DNA of 64,000 bases, taken from the NCBI GenBank assembly GCA_000702685.1, contig JNJD01000008.1:199223-263222 (forward strand). Direction: 5' to 3'. The translations under genes and the position numbers were made by a program. The DNA comes from Lachnospiraceae bacterium AC2028 (GTDB taxonomy: Bacteria > Bacillota > Clostridia > Lachnospirales > Lachnospiraceae). Below are positions 59,390 to 64,000 of the stretch, one piece after another. Under the pieces are notes generated by a model. That model was given only the letters and a program-made list of their open reading frames with translations, made no database searches and was not told the origin of the DNA. Numbering within the stretch: position 1 is the first letter of the stretch; every line of letters begins with the position of its first letter.

Positions 59390-59421
59390 AATCCCTTGAT
59401 GCCGGTCGCATCAAGGGATTT
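59390..59421. terminator. bidirectional intrinsic terminator
   Basis: AATCCCTTGATGC / GCATCAAGGGATT hairpin between operon 2 and the convergent PAP2 gene. GGCAGGACCCGTGT at 59363-59376, just before it, matches the end of the element at 20855-21074. Confidence 0.85.
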
Positions 59422-59426
59422 TGTGT

Positions 59427-60140
59427 TTAGCGCTTGCGAACGAATTCTTTTTCCGCTTTCCTTTTTTCTCTTGCTGTCTTAACAAGCTGTATCACATCGA
59501 CGTAGTAGACAAGGTAGTACATAAGGACTGCAAGGATGATCGCGGTACCTACATCGAATACCGAATGCTGCTTGAGGAACATCGTCGAGAGGATGATCAG
59601 TATGCAGAGGATGAAGCTTCCGGCTTTGAGCAGTTTGTGCTTTTTAAGCTTTTCACTTCTTGCTACGGCGAATTCGATGCCGAGTGAGTTGTAAACATGG
59701 ATGCTGGGCCAGATGTTGGTGGGGGTATCGGTTCTGTACAGGTGCGCCACCCATCCTTCGAAGAAGCCTTCGTTGCCTATCAGGTTCGGCCTGAGGTTCT
59801 GACCGTTCGGCCAGAGTGTCGAGATGATCAGGAACAGTGTCATTCCGGTTACGAGGAAAGTGAAGACTCTCCAGTACTCATCCTTGGCCGTGAACAGGAG
59901 ATAGAGCACAGTCACGAGCACGTAGGGAAACCATAATTCGTAAGGGATTATGAACTGCGGGATGAACGGAATGTGATTGTCCGCAGCCAGATGGATCAGA
60001 TACTTGGGAACAACTACGTTTTGTTCAAGTATCGAAAACCAGGTAAGATATATGGCCGTATACATAAGAAAAGGAACGCCTTCCTTGTGCTTATGTACAA
60101 ATTCGCTGATATTGAAATATACGTTCTTTAAAAAATTCAT
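59427..60140 (-). CDS. PAP2-superfamily membrane phosphatase/phosphotransferase
   Basis: 237 residues with about six membrane segments. The PAP2 motifs are visible in modified form: motif 1 within WPNGQNLRPNL, motif 2 IWPSIHVYNS (P-S-x-H) and motif 3 FLKQHSVFDV (H-x3-D), the spelling of the Aur1/Ipt1-like inositol-phosphotransferase branch. It probably removes or transfers a phosphate on a lipid at the outer membrane face. A Lys/Arg-rich C terminus lies in the cytoplasm. Near a diacylglycerol-kinase-like gene, so lipid metabolism is likely. Confidence 0.8.
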   Translation of the reverse strand: MNFLKNVYFNISEFVHKHKEGVPFLMYTAIYLTWFSILEQNVVVPKYLIHLAADNHIPFIPQFIIPYELWFPYVLVTVLYLLFTAKDEYWRVFTFLVTGMTLFLIISTLWPNGQNLRPNLIGNEGFFEGWVAHLYRTDTPTNIWPSIHVYNSLGIEFAVARSEKLKKHKLLKAGSFILCILIILSTMFLKQHSVFDVGTAIILAVLMYYLVYYVDVIQLVKTAREKRKAEKEFVRKR

Positions 60141-60185
60141 TTTCGTAAATGCCTGAATGCCAAGTCTAAAATTTTCACTCAGACA

Positions 60186-60214
60186 ATAATATTCTCTTAA
60201 TCCGACTTAATCAA
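60186..60214 (-). promoter_or_regulatory. sigma-A promoter of the PAP2 gene
   Basis: On the minus strand TTGATT (60214-60209), a 17-base spacer and TATTAT (60191-60186), about 46 bases before the start. Confidence 0.65.
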
Positions 60215-60255
60215 TATAGTTTTTCATTAATATTTCTTTAAGGTTTATTGATCTT

Positions 60256-61179
60256 TTAGGGCAAAGTGATGTTTACGGCCGATCTGAGAACCCTGATCTT
60301 GAGTTCATCCGCCTGCCTTGTGACCTCACCGTCGGTATGTACCCACACGGGCTCGTCGAGCTTTACGCTGATCCTGGATGCGGTCATTCCCTTTATTCCC
60401 CTGAACATGAATACCTTGCCGAAGATGGCGAAGGGCAGTGCAAGGAAGAATTTCATTCCGGATATGCGCTCTACAAGAATGATATCGAGCTTTCCGTCGG
60501 TATGGGATGCGTTGGGACCGAATTTGAATCCGCCGCCTTCAAATGGTTCGTTCATGAATGCGGTGAAAAGAACACGGTCGATCGGAGTTTCGGGACCGCC
60601 GTCTATGCTCATCGTGCCGCTCGGCCTCTTTGCTCCGAATATCTGCTTAACGGCGATGCTTCCGTAAGAGAGCCTGCCGAGCCCCAGTTTATTGAGAGCC
60701 TTCTTGAGCTTTGAATGCATAGCCTCTTCGCAGACAGCGGCATCGAAGCCCATTCCGGAGCTTATGATGAATTTTCTGGAGGTGCCGTCGGAATATGTGA
60801 TCTCGCCGAGGTCGATTATGGCGGTACGTCCTCTTTTTACTGCGATATCAAGTGCGAGTTTTATGTCCTTGGGAATTCCGACACTCTTGGCAAAATCATT
60901 GCCGGAGCCTGTCGGGATTATGCTGAGGATGACCTTTTTGGTGTCCTTTATTCCGGTGAGAAGCTCGTTGATCGAACCGTCCCCGCCTATGAGCAGGATG
61001 CGGACCGATGAGTCGGCGTTTTCGGTGATGCTGCGCGCAATCTCCGCGATGTCTCCGGGCTTTTCCGAATAATGTATCTCGAAGGCTTCCCCTGCCTGAC
61101 GAAGATAGGGTTTTACCGTCTTTTCGGCGACGGCGCCTTTTTCGGAACCTGATGAAGAATTAACTATTACGTGTATCAT
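60256..61179 (-). CDS. diacylglycerol kinase-like lipid kinase (YegS/BmrU family)
   Basis: 307 residues. IHVIVNSSSGSEKG at the N terminus, the nucleotide motif LLIGGDGSINELLTGI and IIPTGSGNDFAKSVGIP are diagnostic. The C-terminal beta-sandwich includes SSGMGFDAAVCEEAMHSKLKKALNKLGLGRLSYG and the Asp-containing SHTDGKLDIILVERI. Expected to phosphorylate diacylglycerol or a related lipid, returning it to phosphatidate. GGAGGA precedes the ATG. The gene lies upstream of PAP2 on the same strand, with a separate promoter between them. Confidence 0.88.
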   Translation of the reverse strand: MIHVIVNSSSGSEKGAVAEKTVKPYLRQAGEAFEIHYSEKPGDIAEIARSITENADSSVRILLIGGDGSINELLTGIKDTKKVILSIIPTGSGNDFAKSVGIPKDIKLALDIAVKRGRTAIIDLGEITYSDGTSRKFIISSGMGFDAAVCEEAMHSKLKKALNKLGLGRLSYGSIAVKQIFGAKRPSGTMSIDGGPETPIDRVLFTAFMNEPFEGGGFKFGPNASHTDGKLDIILVERISGMKFFLALPFAIFGKVFMFRGIKGMTASRISVKLDEPVWVHTDGEVTRQADELKIRVLRSAVNITLP

Positions 61180-61287
61180 TGGGTCTTCCTCCGAAGAAGA
61201 TTGTACTCCAAATGGTTTATCTTTGAAAGAATATCTGCTAAAATATAGAGCGTGTTTTGATAATAATGCACCGAACGGAGGTAAAGC

Positions 61288-61689
61288 ATGAAACCTACTG
61301 CAGAAGAGTACGAACGCGTTGAAAGAAAGCGCTGGCTTTTCCTGGGACTTCCCTGGACATTTACCTTATATCGCATGAAGGAAGATATGCTCAACGTCAA
61401 GAGCGGATTCTTCAAGCTTGAGCAGAACGACTGCTATATGTACAAGATCGTTGACGTCAAGCTGTCACAGTCCTTCATGGAGAGACTCTGCGGACTCGGC
61501 ACCATCACCTGCTATACCGGTGATACCACCGACAAGGAGCTCGTGCTCAAGCATATCAAAAATTCTGAGGAGATAAAGAATTACCTCCTTAAGACTTCCG
61601 AGGAGGCCAGGATAAAGAGACGCACCGTCAACATGCTCGACATCGGATCGGGAGATCTGAACGATGTTAACGATGTGGGTATCGACTGA
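61288..61689 (+). CDS. bacterial PH-like (DUF304/YdbS-type) domain protein
   Basis: 133 residues. KRWLFLGLPWTFTLYRMKEDMLNVKSGFFKLEQNDCYMYKIVDVKLSQSFMERLCGLGTITCYTGDTTDKELVLKHIKNSEEIKNYLL matches the bacterial PH-like domain normally found in membrane proteins such as YdbS and YdbT, but here no membrane segment is present. The acidic tail (LDIGSGDLNDVNDVGID) is unique. CGGAGG precedes the ATG. It lies 27 bases upstream of folE and is possibly cotranscribed. Confidence 0.75.
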   Translation: MKPTAEEYERVERKRWLFLGLPWTFTLYRMKEDMLNVKSGFFKLEQNDCYMYKIVDVKLSQSFMERLCGLGTITCYTGDTTDKELVLKHIKNSEEIKNYLLKTSEEARIKRRTVNMLDIGSGDLNDVNDVGID

Positions 61690-61716
61690 TAGTTATATCG
61701 GTTATCCGAATTGAAA

Positions 61717-62280
61717 ATGATCGATCAGGAAAAGATAAAAGAAGCCGCAAGGCTGATAATAGATGCAATCGGTGAGGATCCCGAAAGAGAAGGTCTTCTG
61801 TCCACACCCGACCGCATAGGCCGTATGTATGAAGAGATAATGGCCGGCTACGATCAGGATCCGAAGGACATCCTCAGCACCACTTTTACCGTAGAGGAGA
61901 ACAATCCGGTCATCGAGAAGGATATAACCTTCTATTCGATGTGTGAGCATCATATGCTTCCTTTCTTCGGGAAGGCGCATATCGCTTATATCCCGGACGG
62001 TAAGGTCGTGGGCCTGAGCAAGCTTGCCAGATGCGTTGAGATCTATGCGAGAAGGCTTCAGATCCAGGAGCATATGACTGTGCAGATCGCGGATGCTATC
62101 ATGGATGTGCTTGCTCCCAAAGGCGTGCTGGTGGTCCTTGAAGCCGAGCATACATGCATGACAATGAGGGGCGTCAAGAAGCCCGGAAGCAAGACGATAA
62201 CGGTTGCATCAAGGGGCGTGTTTGAAAATGACGAAGCCCTTACGGACAGATTTTTAAATCTACTTACAAAGGGTTCGTGA
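61717..62280 (+). CDS. folE: GTP cyclohydrolase I
   Basis: First enzyme of folate synthesis, converting GTP to dihydroneopterin triphosphate. 187 residues from ATG 61717 ([15 protein letters not shown]); a TTG two codons earlier is possible, and the ribosome site is weak. [20 protein letters not shown] (zinc Cys, catalytic His), [23 protein letters not shown] and [14 protein letters not shown] with the second zinc Cys are intact. It leads the folE-folP-folBK operon. Confidence 0.95.
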   Translation: MIDQEKIKEAARLIIDAIGEDPEREGLLSTPDRIGRMYEEIMAGYDQDPKDILSTTFTVEENNPVIEKDITFYSMCEHHMLPFFGKAHIAYIPDGKVVGLSKLARCVEIYARRLQIQEHMTVQIADAIMDVLAPKGVLVVLEAEHTCMTMRGVKKPGSKTITVASRGVFENDEALTDRFLNLLTKGS

Positions 62281-62320
62281 TCGGACCCTTTGAATTTATT
62301 TACGGGAGTTTTCTTTTAAC

Positions 62321-63130
62321 ATGGATATTTCGAATTTTGGTGACAAGAAAACATACATAATGGGGATCCTCAATGTGACCCCGGATTCTTTTTCCGACGG
62401 TGGAAGATATAACAGCATTCAGGCAGCTTTAAGGCATGCGGAAGATATGGTATCCGAAGGCGTTGATATCATAGACGTAGGCGGAGAGTCGACAAGACCC
62501 GGGTACACACCGGTAAGTCCCGAAGAGGAAGCCGAAAGAGTTGTTCCCGTGATAAGGGAACTCCGTAAATATTTCAATATCCCCATATCGATCGATACGT
62601 ACAAATCCGTTGTTGCGGAGAAAGCTCTCGATGCGGGAGCAGATATCGTAAATGATGTCTGGGGATTCAGGATAGATCCGATGATGGCCCCGATCACAGC
62701 CAGATACAATGCGATGTGCGTTCTCAACCACAACAGCGATGATACATATTACGGAGACCTTGTACGTGATGTTGCAAGGGAGCTCGGAGAGTCCGTTAAG
62801 ATCGCACTGGAAGCAGGCGTCAGGAAGGACCGCATCATAATCGATCCCGGTGTAGGCTTCGGCAAGACCTATGAACAGAACATGGAGATCATCAGACATC
62901 TCCCCGAATTTGCAAATATGGGATATCCGGTACTCGCAGGCATCAGCAGAAAGTCGGTCATATGCAAGACACTCGGAATAAAGCCGATCGAAGCGGATGC
63001 CGCAACCGCAGCGATATCGGTCATGTGCGTACAGGCGGGATGTAAATTTATCAGAGTCCACAATGTGAAGATGAATCTTGATGCGGTCAGGATGACGGAG
63101 GCATTGCTCTATGGAACAGGTGAAAAATGA
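62321..63130 (+). CDS. folP: dihydropteroate synthase
   Basis: Condenses hydroxymethyl-dihydropterin pyrophosphate with p-aminobenzoate; the target of sulfonamides. 269 residues, TIM barrel: MGILNVTPDSFSDGGRYNS, DIIDVGGESTRPGYTPVSPEEE, PISIDTYKSVVAEKALDAGADIVND, IIDPGVGFGKTYEQN and CKFIRVHNVKMNLDAVRM. Its 3' end overlaps the next gene by 20 bases. Confidence 0.95.
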   Translation: MDISNFGDKKTYIMGILNVTPDSFSDGGRYNSIQAALRHAEDMVSEGVDIIDVGGESTRPGYTPVSPEEEAERVVPVIRELRKYFNIPISIDTYKSVVAEKALDAGADIVNDVWGFRIDPMMAPITARYNAMCVLNHNSDDTYYGDLVRDVARELGESVKIALEAGVRKDRIIIDPGVGFGKTYEQNMEIIRHLPEFANMGYPVLAGISRKSVICKTLGIKPIEADAATAAISVMCVQAGCKFIRVHNVKMNLDAVRMTEALLYGTGEK

Positions 63131-63974
63131 TAAGGATTATTCCCTCATAAGGATCAGGGATCTCAAGGTTTTTGCTCATCACGGAGTATTTGCCGAGGAA
63201 ACCGAAAAGGGACAGAATTTTTTTGTAAGTGTTGATGCTTATCAGAATATCTCCGCAGCGGCAACGCTTGATGAACTTATCCTTACAACCGATTACAGCG
63301 ATATGTGCGCGCATATCGAAAAGTTTCTTACGGAAAATACATACAAGCTCATAGAGACTGCGGCGGAGGAACTCAGCAAGAGCCTCCTTATGAAATATTC
63401 GCTTGTTGACAGTGTTGTCGTCGAGATCAAAAAGCCCGAAGCACCGATCGACGCTTCTCTTGAATATGTCTCGGTCGTCCGCAGGATGAGCAGGCACAAA
63501 GCACTTCTCAGCCTCGGCTCTAATATGGGAGACAGGGAAAAGCATCTTAAGGATGCGATGGAAGAACTCGATGCGGAGCCCGCTACGAATGTCATCAAAG
63601 TTTCAAGCATCCAGGAGACCAAGCCCTACGGATACAAAGAGCAGGATATGTTCATGAACTGCGCTATCGAAGTATCGACGCTCCTTGCTCCCAAGGATCT
63701 GCTTATTTTCACACAGGGCATCGAACTTAAGCACGGAAGGGAAAGGAAAGAGCACTGGGGTCCCAGGACTCTTGATATAGATATTGTCTTTTATGACGAT
63801 CTTGTATACGGCGACGGAACGCTCCAGATTCCTCACATAGATATGCAGAACAGATACTTTGTTCTCAAGCCTTTATCCGAGATAGAACCCGGATACAGAC
63901 ATCCCTTGCTGAACAGGACCGTTATGCAGCTTCTTCTGGAGCTTGAAGAAAAGATCGGTGAAGGCGAAGATTAA
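63111..63974 (+). CDS. folBK: bifunctional dihydroneopterin aldolase / hydroxymethyl-dihydropterin pyrophosphokinase
   Basis: 287 residues joining two successive steps of folate synthesis. The FolB part (about 1-125) has IRDLKVFAHHGVFAEETEKGQNFFVSVDAY, LILTTDYSDMCAHI and VVEIKKPEAPID; the FolK part (about 130-287) has KALLSLGSNMGDREKHLKDAMEEL, KPYGYKEQDMFMNCAIEVST and HWGPRTLDIDIVFYDD. Start inside folP. It makes the substrate used by FolP. FolB-FolK fusions are known in Clostridia and other Gram-positives. Confidence 0.95.
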   Translation: MEQVKNDKDYSLIRIRDLKVFAHHGVFAEETEKGQNFFVSVDAYQNISAAATLDELILTTDYSDMCAHIEKFLTENTYKLIETAAEELSKSLLMKYSLVDSVVVEIKKPEAPIDASLEYVSVVRRMSRHKALLSLGSNMGDREKHLKDAMEELDAEPATNVIKVSSIQETKPYGYKEQDMFMNCAIEVSTLLAPKDLLIFTQGIELKHGRERKEHWGPRTLDIDIVFYDDLVYGDGTLQIPHIDMQNRYFVLKPLSEIEPGYRHPLLNRTVMQLLLELEEKIGEGED

Positions 63975-64000
63975 TCCGCGGACGGAAGCTTGATCTTAAG

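Noticed and set aside
1-64000. CRISPR array, insertion sequence, prophage or rRNA genes
   Set aside because: No direct repeat-spacer series, transposase, integrase or phage structural gene was recognised in any frame.

Overview
The window reads as chromosomal DNA of an anaerobic Clostridia bacterium, most likely Lachnospiraceae. Evidence: gene orders typical of Firmicutes (cysS-mrnC-rlmB-sigH; infC-rpmI-rplT behind an attenuated leader; rho-rpmE-DUF1385-prmC-prfA), strong AGGAGG ribosome sites, sigma-A promoters with 17-base spacers, two [FeFe]-hydrogenase-type proteins, YtrA-type GntR/ABC modules, and surface proteins with clostridial repeats. No prophage, insertion sequence or CRISPR array was seen. 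The family assignment is inference; no 16S rRNA is present.

Layout. 1-9.3 kb is housekeeping: the end of a DUF3048 lipoprotein, murD, rarA, a malic enzyme, DUF4364, ispF, cysS, mrnC, rlmB and sigH. 9.3-13.6 kb holds a PHP phosphatase, an MBOAT acyltransferase with an SGNH-like partner, and a secreted repeat protein. 13.8-20.8 kb is translation and transcription machinery: rho, rpmE, DUF1385, prmC, prfA, a CarD-like factor, and infC-rpmI-rplT, with infC starting at AUU. A 220-base imperfect inverted repeat follows, then pepD.

22.7-28.1 kb is a signalling cassette: MBL hydrolase, GAF/HD-GYP phosphodiesterase, FecR surface protein and CHASE2 nucleotide cyclase. 28.1-31.9 kb holds a group B-like [FeFe]-hydrogenase, tRNA-Gly(CCC), and a soluble hydrogenase/FeS/chemotaxis-transducer fusion that looks like a redox or hydrogen sensor. 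32-38.4 kb adds a GGDEF-EAL protein, a DUF3089 hydrolase, a leucine-rich-repeat protein, tRNA-Pro(AGG) with an unusual downstream hairpin, and an active-looking GGDEF protein.

38.5-45.6 kb has small proteins, a cytosolic 5'-nucleotidase, a glycosyltransferase and a GntR/ABC/CPBP operon. 45.7-51.2 kb has a DUF4428 protein, a YD-repeat lipoprotein, and a methyltransferase plus two radical-SAM enzymes behind a terminator-containing leader. 51.2-55.4 kb is the most unusual locus: a zinc-ribbon pseudokinase-like protein, a vWA protein and a divergent adenylosuccinate-synthetase paralogue, translationally coupled and followed by a double GNAT protein. 55.4-59.4 kb has a TetR-controlled flavodoxin-like reductase pair and a second GntR/ABC module. 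59.4-64 kb carries PAP2 and lipid-kinase genes, a PH-like protein, and the folate genes folE-folP-folBK.

Across the window, nine 29-base-class palindromes in two related sequence flavours sit just after stop codons.
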